A program made the position numbers and the translations under genes. Below, piece after piece: positions 48,604 to 57,307 of a stretch of 64,000 bases of DNA. This DNA is from Arthrobacter sp. DNA4 (GTDB taxonomy: Bacteria; Actinomycetota; Actinomycetes; Actinomycetales; Micrococcaceae): the NCBI RefSeq assembly GCF_024362385.1, contig NZ_CP101466.1:2976001-3040000 (forward strand). Direction: 5' to 3'. The notes under the pieces are model-generated. The model saw only the letters and a list, made by a program, of their open reading frames with translations. It was not told the DNA's origin and made no database searches. Positions within the stretch are counted from its first letter, which is position 1. Every line of letters begins with the position of its first letter.

Positions 48604-49613
48604 GTGAACAGAGCAGTGGCCCGGGGGTCCTGAACCCCACAGACCCCAACAGCCCGATGAACGACGACGGCCCACGGCAGGCGCTGCTTGCCGTCCGCCG
48701 CGAGGTGGCCAAGGCAGTGGTGGGACAGGATGCCACGGTCACGGGCCTGCTGATCGCCCTGCTTTCGCAGGGGCATGTGCTGCTGGAAGGCGTACCGGGG
48801 GTCGCCAAGACCCTGCTGGTCCGGGCGTTGTCCTCCGCCCTGAGCCTGGACACCAAGCGGGTGCAGTTCACCCCCGACCTCATGCCCGGCGATGTCACGG
48901 GATCGCTGGTTTACGACTCCCATACGTCCGAGTTCAGCTTCCGGGAAGGACCGGTCTTCACCAACCTCCTGTTGGCCGATGAGATTAACCGGACCCCGCC
49001 AAAAACCCAGGCTTCCCTCCTCGAAGCCATGGAAGAGCGGCAGGTGTCCGTGGACGGGGCAGCCAGGCGTCTCCCGGCCCCGTTCCTGGTGGCGGCAACC
49101 CAGAACCCGGTGGAATACGAGGGGACGTATCCGCTGCCCGAGGCGCAACTGGACCGGTTCCTGCTCAAGCTGACCATGCCCTTGCCCGGACGCGGCGAGG
49201 AGATTGAGGTCATCCGCCGGCATGCCGCCGGATTCGATCCCCGGGACCTGGCAGCAGCCGGCGTCCGGGCCGTGGCGGGCGCGGAGGACCTGGAACGGGC
49301 ACGGGAAGCTGTGAACCGCGTAGCGGTGGAACCGGAAATTATCGGCTACATCGTTGACCTGGTGCGCGCCACCAGGGCCGCTCCCTCCTTCCAGCTTGCT
49401 GTTTCACCGCGCGGTGCCACTGCCCTGCTCAATACATCCAGGTCTTGGGCCTGGCTCTCGGGGCGTCCTTTCGTCACCCCGGACGACGTCAAGGCCTTGG
49501 CCTTGCCCTGCCTGCGGCACCGGGTGGCGCTGCAGCCCGAAGCCCAAATGGACGGGGTCCGGGTGGACGACGTCCTGGGCAGCATCCTGGCCTCCGTCCC
49601 TGTTCCCCGCTGA
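48600..49613 (+). CDS. MoxR-type AAA+ ATPase
   Basis: This 337-residue ATPase has Walker A GVPGVAKT (64-71), Walker B LLLADEINR (Asp127/Glu128), a sensor-type TQNPVEYEGTYPLPEAQLDRF and the C-terminal lid. MoxR ATPases act as chaperone-like activators, usually with a VWA/DUF58 partner. Here the partner is the next gene, whose ATG overlaps this stop (TGATG). The client of this MoxR-DUF58 pair is not identifiable from sequence. Confidence 0.93.
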   Translation: MSEQSSGPGVLNPTDPNSPMNDDGPRQALLAVRREVAKAVVGQDATVTGLLIALLSQGHVLLEGVPGVAKTLLVRALSSALSLDTKRVQFTPDLMPGDVTGSLVYDSHTSEFSFREGPVFTNLLLADEINRTPPKTQASLLEAMEERQVSVDGAARRLPAPFLVAATQNPVEYEGTYPLPEAQLDRFLLKLTMPLPGRGEEIEVIRRHAAGFDPRDLAAAGVRAVAGAEDLERAREAVNRVAVEPEIIGYIVDLVRATRAAPSFQLAVSPRGATALLNTSRSWAWLSGRPFVTPDDVKALALPCLRHRVALQPEAQMDGVRVDDVLGSILASVPVPR

Positions 49614-50905
49614 TGGCCGTCTCGGGGCGCTTCGTGGCGGTGGTGCTGCTGGGCCTGGTGCCGGTGCTGCTGTTCCCGGGATGGTTGACCGTGTTCACCA
49701 CGGCCGCCGTGCTCGTTGCCCTGTTGGGCGTCGACCTGTTGTTGGCAGGATCCCCCAAGCGGGTGGGTGCGGTACGCGCGGAGCCGGAGAACGTCACGCT
49801 CAACAACGCGGTGGAGGCGGTCCTCACGCTCCGCAACGGGGGCACCCGCAGGCTCCGGGGATCGTTCAGGGACGGGTGGCAACCATCAGCGGGCGCCCAA
49901 AATCCCGTCCAGGCCATCGACGTCCCGGCCGGCGAAAGCAGGCGGTTCGCGGTCAGGCTCCGGCCGGTCCGTCGGGGGGACCTCGCTGCACCGCATGTGA
50001 CCATCCGTTCCTATGGTCCGCTCCGCCTGGCAGCCCGGCAGCGGACCATCGATTGCCCCGGCTCGGTGCGGGTGCTGCCGCCGTTCCATTCCCGCCGGCA
50101 TCTGCCCTCGAAGCTGCGGAAGCTGCGCGAACTCGACGGCAAGGCCGCCGTCCAGATCCGTGGCGCCGGCACGGAGTTCGATTCCCTGCGTGACTATGTC
50201 CGCGGCGATGACGTGCGGTCCATTGACTGGCGCGCCACGGCCAGGCGCTCCTCGGTGGTGGTCAGGACCTGGCGCCCGGAACGGGACCGGCGGGTGGTCA
50301 TGGTCCTGGATACCTCCCGCACGTCCGCGGCGAGGATCGCCGACGAAACGCGGCTGGACACCGGGATCGAGGCTGCGCTCCTCCTGGGCGTGCTGGCCGA
50401 ACGGGGCGGCGACCGGGTGGACTTCGTGGCCTTGGACCGCAGGACCCGGGCGCGCGCCGGTTCCGCAGGCCAAGGCAACATCCTGGGCCGGCTGGTCCAG
50501 GCGATGGCTCCCCTTGAGGCAGAGCTGATCGAGATGGACTGGCCGGCTGTCCCGGCGCAGGTCCGCGCCGTCTCCGCGCACCGGTCCCTCGTGGTGCTGC
50601 TGACGTCGCTGGACAGCGGAGCTCCCGAGGAAGGCCTGCTGCCCGTGGCGGAGCGGCTGGCCAGCCAGCACGTGGTGGTGGTGGCGGCGGTCCGCGACCC
50701 CCAGCTGGGCACCATGCTCCGGGAACGCAGCGACGCCACCGGTGTCTTCCGTGCGGCTGCCGCCGAGCGCGCCCTCCTGCAGCGCGCGGCGGTCACCGCC
50801 GAACTGCGCCGCTACGGCGCAGAGGTGGTGGACGCGGAGCCCCACGACCTGCCACCCCGGCTTGCGGACATGTACATCCGGCTCAAGGCTGCCGGTAGAT
50901 TGTGA
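49613..50905 (+). CDS. DUF58 protein with VWA-like domain
   Basis: This 430-residue protein has two close membrane segments at the N terminus (about 5-45), an Ig-like intermediate region and the DUF58 motif GTEFDSLRDYVRGDDVRSIDWRATAR, which is diagnostic. A VWA-like domain (VVMVLDTSRTSAARI) follows; its DxS-like metal site is DTSRTS. DUF58 proteins work with MoxR ATPases. The start overlaps the moxR stop. A DUF4166 gene follows 46 bases downstream. Confidence 0.92.
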   Translation: MAVSGRFVAVVLLGLVPVLLFPGWLTVFTTAAVLVALLGVDLLLAGSPKRVGAVRAEPENVTLNNAVEAVLTLRNGGTRRLRGSFRDGWQPSAGAQNPVQAIDVPAGESRRFAVRLRPVRRGDLAAPHVTIRSYGPLRLAARQRTIDCPGSVRVLPPFHSRRHLPSKLRKLRELDGKAAVQIRGAGTEFDSLRDYVRGDDVRSIDWRATARRSSVVVRTWRPERDRRVVMVLDTSRTSAARIADETRLDTGIEAALLLGVLAERGGDRVDFVALDRRTRARAGSAGQGNILGRLVQAMAPLEAELIEMDWPAVPAQVRAVSAHRSLVVLLTSLDSGAPEEGLLPVAERLASQHVVVVAAVRDPQLGTMLRERSDATGVFRAAAAERALLQRAAVTAELRRYGAEVVDAEPHDLPPRLADMYIRLKAAGRL

Positions 50906-50951
50906 AGCCGGAGGCAGACAGCGCCGCCGCAGGCAACAGGAGGTCCACGTT

Positions 50952-51665
50952 ATGAGCGTCCCCATCTACCGGCAGGCCCTGGGCTCCGGGTTCTCCCGGC
51001 TGCAGCCAGAGCTTCAGGAGTACTTCTCGCTGGCACCGGGTTCCGGACAGTACGGGGTAGGGGAAGGAACGTTCGACGTCGTGGGGTGCCGCCAGCGGTG
51101 GCTGCGCCCTTTGCTGCGGCTGGCGGGCGGGGAAGAGGCCTTTTTCCCGGAATACGGTGAGAACATCCCGTTCCGGATCGAGAACCACGCCCACCAGGAT
51201 CCGTTCGGCCGCTCCAGCCTTACCGCCCGCCGTGAAATCCGCTTCCCGGACCGCACCCGGCTCTTCCAGGACACCACCAGTGCCACCCGAAGGGATGGCA
51301 ACACCCAACTGGTGGACTACGTGGGACGCTACCGGCGGCTGGTGACGGACCTGAACCTGAGTGTCACGGCCGAGGGAAGGCTACGTGGCGTTTCTGAGGC
51401 ATCGAGGCTCTTCGTGGGTCCTCTGCGGGTACCGCTCCCGGCCGCCCTCGACGCCAAGGCTTACGCCGAGCAGTGGTGGGACCCGGCCGAAGGCAGCGAT
51501 GGACGGCACCGCATCCAGGTGAAGGTCATCCAGCCGCAGATCGGCCTGGTCCTGGTGTACGCCGGGGCCTTCGACTACCGCTTGCGCCCCTACACCGGCG
51601 GCAGTTCCGCCCAAAGCTACCTGCCCCGCTACGCCCAGCCGGACCGCTGGGAGAACAGGGTGTAG
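50952..51665 (+). CDS. DUF4166-like protein
   Basis: This soluble protein of about 237 residues starts at the ATG with AGGAGG eight bases upstream; the longer frame before it overlaps the DUF58 gene. The segments YRQALGSGFSRLQPELQEYF, FDVVGCRQRWLRPLLRLAG, ARREIRFPDRTRLFQ and VYAGAFDYRLRPY match the DUF4166 pattern, a family of unknown function. It ends the MoxR cluster on the plus strand. Its TAG abuts the TAG of the next minus-strand gene (TAGCTA), leaving no space for a terminator between them. Confidence 0.75.
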   Translation: MSVPIYRQALGSGFSRLQPELQEYFSLAPGSGQYGVGEGTFDVVGCRQRWLRPLLRLAGGEEAFFPEYGENIPFRIENHAHQDPFGRSSLTARREIRFPDRTRLFQDTTSATRRDGNTQLVDYVGRYRRLVTDLNLSVTAEGRLRGVSEASRLFVGPLRVPLPAALDAKAYAEQWWDPAEGSDGRHRIQVKVIQPQIGLVLVYAGAFDYRLRPYTGGSSAQSYLPRYAQPDRWENRV

Positions 51666-52796
51666 CTAACCCAGCGCCTGCTGGTTCAGGCCGTCGGCCA
51701 CCTGGGTGAGCATGTGCAGGACGGCCGTGGCCTGGGCGGGTGTGTGGCCGGTCAGCCCTTCCGAGGGCGTCACCCGGATAGCGCCCAGCAGCGACGGCGG
51801 CAGGCCCAGCTGGCGCCAGGGTCGCCAGACGGATTCCACGCACTGGGCCACTTTGGGCAGGCGACCGCCGGCAGGCACGTCCAGGGCACCGGCCCAGAAC
51901 TGTTTTCCAGCCTCCACCGCTCCGGCCACCTGCTCCCACTGGCGGTTGGTCAATGCCTTCAGCGGCAACGCGACGCCGTCAGCCCCTGCCGAGAGGGCCA
52001 GGTCGATGGGGGCTTCGATTTCGGGGAAGGACACGACAACCTCGGCTGCACCGGCGGCCCGCAGGGAGTCCAGGACCAGGCGCCAAGACTCGCGTGCTTC
52101 CGATCCCGCAATGGCGCGGAGGGTGCGGTAACCGCTGGCGGTGGGTATGGTCCCGGCCAGGACGGCGGCAATGGCGGGCTCGTCCACCTGCACCACGAGC
52201 CGGGCGCCGGGCACGGCCGCGGCCACCCTGTTGAGGTAACCGGCCACGCCCGCCGCGAGGGAGGCGGCCAGGTCCCTTCGGGCGCCGTAGTCCAGCAGGG
52301 CGCGTTCACCGTTGTGCAGGTACAAGCCGGCGGCAAGGCTCAGCGGTCCCACCAACTGCACTTTGAGTTCACCCGCCGATACGTCTTCCGCGCCGACAAC
52401 ATCGGCCAGGACGTTCAGGTCGGTCGACAGCGCCGACGCTGCCCGCCGCATGTCCTTGCCCGGGCGGTCCACGAGCCGCCAGCCGTGCGGCTGCACATCC
52501 ACCGCGAGTTCCTCCAGGAGGGAGGCGGTACGGCCCAGGGCGTCGGAACCGACCCCACGGTCCGGCAGTTCAGCCAGGAAGGGAAGGTGCGGGCTGCCAA
52601 GCTCCCCGCGGATGCTCCTGGCGGCTTCCAGCGGATCCTCGCCCGGCCAAGGGCCCAGGCCGGTGGCCGTGACTTCTTTGGCCCTGGCCTGGGTGGAAGA
52701 GGCTGCGTTTAATGAGGAAGCGTTTGATGGATCACCGGTGAAAGGGGCACCCGCCGGAAGCGGGCCGGCGCCCGCATGGCGCTGTTCCCGGTTCAC
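51666..52796 (-). CDS. MetE-like methionine synthase-family protein
   Basis: This 376-residue TIM-barrel protein resembles the C-terminal catalytic domain of cobalamin-independent methionine synthase (UROD/MetE-like). Family-like segments are VQLVGPLSLAAGLYL, VVQVDEPAIAAVL and GVALPLKALTNRQW. MetE needs a His-x-Cys, Glu, Cys zinc site, and I do not see an HxC motif at the expected place. True methionine synthesis is therefore doubtful, and the protein may do another methyl transfer or have a different role. The start overlaps the aroQ stop (ATGA). Confidence 0.72.
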   Translation of the reverse strand: MNREQRHAGAGPLPAGAPFTGDPSNASSLNAASSTQARAKEVTATGLGPWPGEDPLEAARSIRGELGSPHLPFLAELPDRGVGSDALGRTASLLEELAVDVQPHGWRLVDRPGKDMRRAASALSTDLNVLADVVGAEDVSAGELKVQLVGPLSLAAGLYLHNGERALLDYGARRDLAASLAAGVAGYLNRVAAAVPGARLVVQVDEPAIAAVLAGTIPTASGYRTLRAIAGSEARESWRLVLDSLRAAGAAEVVVSFPEIEAPIDLALSAGADGVALPLKALTNRQWEQVAGAVEAGKQFWAGALDVPAGGRLPKVAQCVESVWRPWRQLGLPPSLLGAIRVTPSEGLTGHTPAQATAVLHMLTQVADGLNQQALG

Positions 52797-53200
52797 GCCA
52801 GCGCGGAGGTCTGCGGTTGCTGGCCGGAGGAGGCCTGGTGGTCCTCGGCAATGGCCTCGTGGTGGCGGATCACTTCGCCGATGATGAAGTTGAGGAACTT
52901 CTCGGCGAAGGCCGGGTCGAGGTGGGCATCCTCGGCAAGGCGGCGCAGCCGGGCGATCTGCGCGGCTTCACGCCCCGGGTCACCGGCGGGAAGGCGGTGG
53001 TTTGCCTTCAGGAAGCCCACTTTTTGCGTCGCCTTGAAGCGCTCGGCCAGGAGGTACACCAAGGTGGCGTCGATGTTGTCAATGCTGGAGCGGATGGACA
53101 GCAGTTCAGCCATCACAGAATCGTCCACGTGGCCTGCAAGCGAGCTGGCGGATGGATCAAATTCGTCGGCGCCAGGAGAGCTGGGGTTGTGCTGCGTCAT
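52793..53200 (-). CDS. aroQ: chorismate mutase, AroQ type
   Basis: This 135-residue all-alpha protein converts chorismate to prephenate, the entry to phenylalanine and tyrosine synthesis. The core helix pattern ELLSIRSSIDNIDATLVYLLAERFKATQKVGFLK gives the conserved Arg, Asp, Arg and Lys of the AroQ active site. A polar N-terminal tail of about 27 residues and a short C-terminal tail flank the domain. It is coupled to the MetE-like gene by ATGA; I have no metabolic explanation for the pairing. Confidence 0.9.
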   Translation of the reverse strand: MTQHNPSSPGADEFDPSASSLAGHVDDSVMAELLSIRSSIDNIDATLVYLLAERFKATQKVGFLKANHRLPAGDPGREAAQIARLRRLAEDAHLDPAFAEKFLNFIIGEVIRHHEAIAEDHQASSGQQPQTSALA

Positions 53201-53242
53201 GGCTCCAGTCTAGGGGAGCCGGAGGAACCACCGCGGGTGTGA

Positions 53243-53277
53243 AGCGCCGGTGCCGCCCATCTGGCGGCACCGGCGCT
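53243..53277 (-). terminator. terminator hairpin after the ABC transporter operon
   Basis: A perfect 15-bp stem (AGCGCCGGTGCCGCC / GGCGGCACCGGCGCT) with a five-base loop lies between the ABC ATPase stop and the aroQ start. It lacks a T-run, as is common in high-GC genomes. Confidence 0.8.
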
Positions 53278-53313
53278 GTCCGTGGCAGGACTGCCTGCAG
53301 GACTTCCTGCGGG

Positions 53314-55044
53314 TCAGATTCCCAGGAGCGCGCGGTGCTCCTCCCGGCGTTTGGCCTGTTCGGCCGGGTCCGGCACCGGCAGGGAGGCGATCAGCCGGCG
53401 GGTGTAGTCGTGCTGGGGGTTGCCCATGACCTGGCTGCCGATCCCCTGCTCCACCAGTTTGCCCTTGTACAGCACGCCCACCCAGGAGGACAGGATGTCC
53501 ACCACGGCAAGATCGTGGCTGATGAACAGGCAGCCGAACCCGAACTCTTCCTGGATGTCCCGGAAAAGCTCGAGAACTTTTGCCTGCACCGAAACGTCGA
53601 GGGCCGACGTCGGCTCATCCGCTATCAGCAGCCTGGGGTTCAGGCTCAGTGCCCGCGCCAGTGATGCCCGCTGCCGCTGGCCGCCGGACAGTTCGTGCGG
53701 GTACCGTCCCGCATACGACGCCGGCAGCTGGACGGATTCAAGCAACTCACCAACGCGCTTGCGGGCCTGGGCGTCGCTTGGCCGGGTGTGGATGAGCATG
53801 GGTTCGGCGATGCACTCCCCGATGGTCAACTGCGGGTTGAAGGAGGCGGCAGGGTCCTGGAACACGAAGCCGATGTCCTTGCGCAGGGGTTTGAACGTGC
53901 GTTCGCGAAGGTTCAGCATCTCGTAGCCCAGCACTTTGAGGCTGCCGCCGGTGGTTCGGTTCAATCCGGCGATGGCACGGCCGATGGTTGTCTTGCCGGA
54001 GCCCGACTCCCCCACCAGGCCGAAGACCTCGCCCCTGGCCAGGGTGAAGCTGACACCGTCAACGGCTTTGAAGGCCGGTGTCCCCAGCCGACCCGGGTAC
54101 TCAATCTCCAGGTTGTCGGCGGCCACCAGCACTTCCTCATCCTGGTGGGGCCGCTCGGTGAGGCCTTCCGACGCCGAATTGCGGCCCAGGTGCGGCACCG
54201 CGGCAAGGAGGTTGCGGGTGTAGCCCTGCTTTGGTTCAGCGAAGAGCGTCTTCGCGGGGGCTTCCTCCACGACGTCGCCCTGGTACATCACCACTACCCG
54301 GTCCGCCAGGTCGGCCACGACCCCCATGTTGTGGGTGATCAGCACGATCGAGGTGCCGTATTTGTCCCGAAGGTCCCGGAGGAGTTCCAGGATTTCCGCC
54401 TGGACGGTGACATCCAGGGCGGTGGTGGGCTCGTCGGCAACAATCAGGCCGGGGTTCAGCGCCAGGGCGGCCGCGATCACCACGCGCTGCTTCTGGCCGC
54501 CGGAAAACTGGTGCGGGTAGTAGTTGACCCGGTGCTCGGGGTCGGGGATGCCCACCTTGCCCAGCGCCTCGATGGCCCGGGCTTTGGCCTCCTTGGCGGA
54601 CACCCGTCCCCCGCCGTTGGCACCGGCGTGGGCACGGATGCCTTCGGCAATCTGCCAACCCACGGTGAACACGGGGTTCAGGGCGGTGGAGGGCTCCTGG
54701 AACACCATGGCCACGTCCCGGCCGCGGATTTGGCGCAGCCGGTCGGGGCTGAGGCTGATGACGTTGGCACCATTGATCAATACCGCGCCGGAACTCACAG
54801 CCGTTTCCGGGAGCAGGCCAAGGATGGTCTTTGCGGTGACGGTCTTCCCGGAGCCGGATTCCCCCACAATGGCCAAGACCTCCCCCGCCTTGACGTCCAG
54901 GCTCACATCCTTGACGGCGTACACGTCGCCACCGTCCGTGGCGAAGGTGACCTTCAGGTGGTCGATGTCCAGGACTGTCTTCCGGTCCTGCTCCAGACGG
55001 CCGGACAGTGGACCGGAATTTTCGGAACCTGGGTTTTCGTTCAC
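53314..55044 (-). CDS. peptide-type ABC transporter ATP-binding protein, two fused ATPase domains
   Basis: This 576-residue protein carries both ATPase subunits of a dipeptide/oligopeptide (Opp/Dpp) importer in one chain. The first has Walker A GESGSGKT (61-68), signature FSGGQKQR and LIVADEPTTALD. The second has GESGSGKTT (about 350), LSGGQRQR and LLIADEPTSALD. Each carries the OppD/F-type C-terminal extension. It is the last gene of an operon: binding protein, two permeases, then ATPase. The start overlaps the permease stop (ATGA). The substrate is unknown within peptide/nickel-type importers. Confidence 0.93.
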   Translation of the reverse strand: MNENPGSENSGPLSGRLEQDRKTVLDIDHLKVTFATDGGDVYAVKDVSLDVKAGEVLAIVGESGSGKTVTAKTILGLLPETAVSSGAVLINGANVISLSPDRLRQIRGRDVAMVFQEPSTALNPVFTVGWQIAEGIRAHAGANGGGRVSAKEAKARAIEALGKVGIPDPEHRVNYYPHQFSGGQKQRVVIAAALALNPGLIVADEPTTALDVTVQAEILELLRDLRDKYGTSIVLITHNMGVVADLADRVVVMYQGDVVEEAPAKTLFAEPKQGYTRNLLAAVPHLGRNSASEGLTERPHQDEEVLVAADNLEIEYPGRLGTPAFKAVDGVSFTLARGEVFGLVGESGSGKTTIGRAIAGLNRTTGGSLKVLGYEMLNLRERTFKPLRKDIGFVFQDPAASFNPQLTIGECIAEPMLIHTRPSDAQARKRVGELLESVQLPASYAGRYPHELSGGQRQRASLARALSLNPRLLIADEPTSALDVSVQAKVLELFRDIQEEFGFGCLFISHDLAVVDILSSWVGVLYKGKLVEQGIGSQVMGNPQHDYTRRLIASLPVPDPAEQAKRREEHRALLGI

Positions 55045-56087
55045 GGGTTGCTCAATTCTGTTTCGGGGCCGGATTCATGCGGAGCCGCGGGCCCAGCAGG
55101 AGTAGCCGGTACGCCGGCGGGTGCCGCCTTGCGGCTGCTGCGCTTGCGGCCGCGGAGGCGCGGATCGTTGAGGTCGTTAATGCTTTCGCCCACCAGCGTC
55201 AGCCCGAGGACGGTCCAGACAATGGCCAGGCCGGGGAACAGCCCGGTCCACCAAATGCCCGATGTGGTGTCCGCGAGCGCCTTGTTCAGGTCAAAGCCCC
55301 ACTCTGCCGCCGAGCTCGGCTCAATGCCGAAGCCCAGGAAGCCCAGCCCGGCCAGGGTCAGAATGGCTTCGGAGGCGTTGAGGGTGAAGATCAGCGGCAG
55401 GGTCCGGGTGGCATTGCGGTAGATGTGCCGGGTCATGATGCGGATGTTGGAGGCACCCACCACCTTTGCGGACTCGACGAAGGGCTCCGCCTTGAGCCGG
55501 ATGGTCTCGGCACGGATCACCCTGAAGTACTGCGGAATGAACACCACCGTGATGGAAATGGCGGCGGCCAGGATCCCGCCGAACAGGCTGGACTGTCCAC
55601 CACTGATGACGATGGCCATAACGATGGCCACCAGCAGTGACGGGAAGGCATAGATGGCATCCGCCACGACCACCAGGACGCGGTCCAGCCACCCCCCGAT
55701 GTAACCACTGACCAGGCCGAGGATGACACCGGCGAAAATTGAGAGGATGACGGCCACGATGATGACCAGGAGCGCCGTCTGCGTACCCCAGATCACGCGG
55801 GACAGGACGTCGTAACCGCCCACCGTGGTGCCGAGGAGGTGCTTGCCGCCGGGCGCCTGCTGGGTGGGGAAGCTGCCGTCAGCGTCCGACAGCTGCGCGA
55901 AGCCATAGGGGGCCAGCAGCGGCGCGGCAAGGGCCGTCAGCAGGAAGATGCCGGTGAGGACGAGCCCCACCACCAGCATGAAGCGCTGCAGTCCGACGCT
56001 CTTGTTGAAGTGCGAAACAACCGGCAGCCGCCGGATCATGGATGCCCGTGGGTTGGCGACGGGTTCAAGGGTGGTATCGGCAGACAT
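55041..56087 (-). CDS. peptide-type ABC transporter permease, DppC-like
   Basis: This 348-residue inner-membrane permease has a polar N terminus, a first membrane segment near residue 35 and five more in the BPD_transp_1 domain. The EAA-loop region is AESAKVVGASNIRIMTRHIYRNA-like (ESAKVVGASN). A long charged C-terminal tail rich in Arg and Pro follows DLNDPRLRGRK. It overlaps the ATPase gene and sits one base from the DppB-like permease, forming the usual B-C-DF order. Confidence 0.92.
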   Translation of the reverse strand: MSADTTLEPVANPRASMIRRLPVVSHFNKSVGLQRFMLVVGLVLTGIFLLTALAAPLLAPYGFAQLSDADGSFPTQQAPGGKHLLGTTVGGYDVLSRVIWGTQTALLVIIVAVILSIFAGVILGLVSGYIGGWLDRVLVVVADAIYAFPSLLVAIVMAIVISGGQSSLFGGILAAAISITVVFIPQYFRVIRAETIRLKAEPFVESAKVVGASNIRIMTRHIYRNATRTLPLIFTLNASEAILTLAGLGFLGFGIEPSSAAEWGFDLNKALADTTSGIWWTGLFPGLAIVWTVLGLTLVGESINDLNDPRLRGRKRSSRKAAPAGVPATPAGPAAPHESGPETELSNP

Positions 56088-56088
56088 T

Positions 56089-57180
56089 TCAGTACCTCAC
56101 GCGGGGGTCGATCAGCGCGGCGATGATGTCCACGATGAAGTTGGTGACGGCGACGATGACGGCCAGCAGCACCACGATGCCCTGGACAGCCACGAAGTCG
56201 CGCGCCGTGAGGTAATTGGCGAGCTGGAACCCGAGGCCTTTCCATTCGAAGGTGGTCTCAGTCAGCACGGCGCCTCCGAGCAGCACCGCAATCTGCAGGC
56301 CCATGACTGTGATGATCGGGATCAGCGCCGGCTTGTAGGCGTGCTTGGTGACCAAGCGGAACTCGCTGACGCCGCGTGAACGGCCGGCCTCGATGTAGTC
56401 CTTGCCCAAGGTGCCGATGACGTTGGTCCGGACAAGGCGCAGGAAGACTCCGGCCGTCAGGAAGCCCAACGCCACCGCCGGAAGGACAGCATGTGACATG
56501 ACGTCGCTGAAGGCGGCCATGTTTCCGCTGCGCAGGGCGTCCAGCCAGTAGATGCCGGTGGGTGCCTCCAGCGCGGTGAGGGACAGTTCCGTCCGGGTGC
56601 CTGCGCGGCCCGCTACCGGCAGCCAGCCCAGCCACACGGAGAACACGAGTTTGAGCAGCATGCCCGCGAAGAAGACGGGGGTGGCGTAGAACAGGATGGC
56701 CAGGATCCGGAGCACTGCATCCGGCAGGTGGTCGCGCCGGTGGGCGGCGACCATGCCAAGCGGGATCCCCACCAGCAGCGCGACGATGAGCGCGTTGATT
56801 GCCAGCTCCAAGGTGGCCGACCCGTAGGTGGTCAGCATCTCGGTGACCTTGCGGTTGTCCGAGAGGGTGGTGCCGAAGTTCCCGGTGACCAGTTGGCCCA
56901 GGTATTCGAAGTACTGCACGAGCAGGGGCCGGTCGTATCCGGCGGCGTGGATCCGTTCCTGCAGCTGTTCCGGGGGCAGCCGGCCGCCCATGGCGGCGGT
57001 GATGGGGTCACCGGTGATCCGCATCAGGAAGAACACCATGGTGACGAGGATGAGGATGGTGGGGAAGATCAGGAGGAAGCGGACCAGGATGTACTGGCCC
57101 AGCCCTCCGCCTGTTTGTTTTTTCTTGGGCGGAAGGAGTGCGTCGGCGTCACTGGGTGGCGCGTCAATCAAAGTTGTCAT
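56089..57180 (-). CDS. peptide-type ABC transporter permease, DppB-like
   Basis: This 363-residue inner-membrane permease has the standard DppB layout: a first membrane segment near residue 30, an extracytoplasmic loop (GGRLPPEQLQERIHAAGYDRPLL) and then the five-helix core with the EAA-type loop YIEAGRSRGVSEFRLVTKHAYKPA. It follows the binding-protein gene after about 127 bases that contain a hairpin, which would let the binding protein be made in excess of the membrane parts. Confidence 0.92.
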   Translation of the reverse strand: MTTLIDAPPSDADALLPPKKKQTGGGLGQYILVRFLLIFPTILILVTMVFFLMRITGDPITAAMGGRLPPEQLQERIHAAGYDRPLLVQYFEYLGQLVTGNFGTTLSDNRKVTEMLTTYGSATLELAINALIVALLVGIPLGMVAAHRRDHLPDAVLRILAILFYATPVFFAGMLLKLVFSVWLGWLPVAGRAGTRTELSLTALEAPTGIYWLDALRSGNMAAFSDVMSHAVLPAVALGFLTAGVFLRLVRTNVIGTLGKDYIEAGRSRGVSEFRLVTKHAYKPALIPIITVMGLQIAVLLGGAVLTETTFEWKGLGFQLANYLTARDFVAVQGIVVLLAVIVAVTNFIVDIIAALIDPRVRY

Positions 57181-57245
57181 CGGTACCTGGATTCGTGGTG
57201 ACCGGGAGCCAGCAGTCCCCTCGTTGCTGGCTGATGACCGGCAAA

Positions 57246-57274
57246 AGGCGGGACACCGTTGCGGCGTCCCGCCT
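57246..57274 (-). promoter_or_regulatory. intercistronic hairpin between binding-protein and permease genes
   Basis: AGGCGGGAC / GTCCCGCCT forms a 9-bp stem and CCG/CGG extends it inward. It lies after the binding-protein stop. Such hairpins often stabilise the upstream message or partly terminate; this role is inferred. Confidence 0.6.
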
Positions 57275-57307
57275 CTGGCCCGTCAGAGCCCGATGGGGGT
57301 GGAGTGC

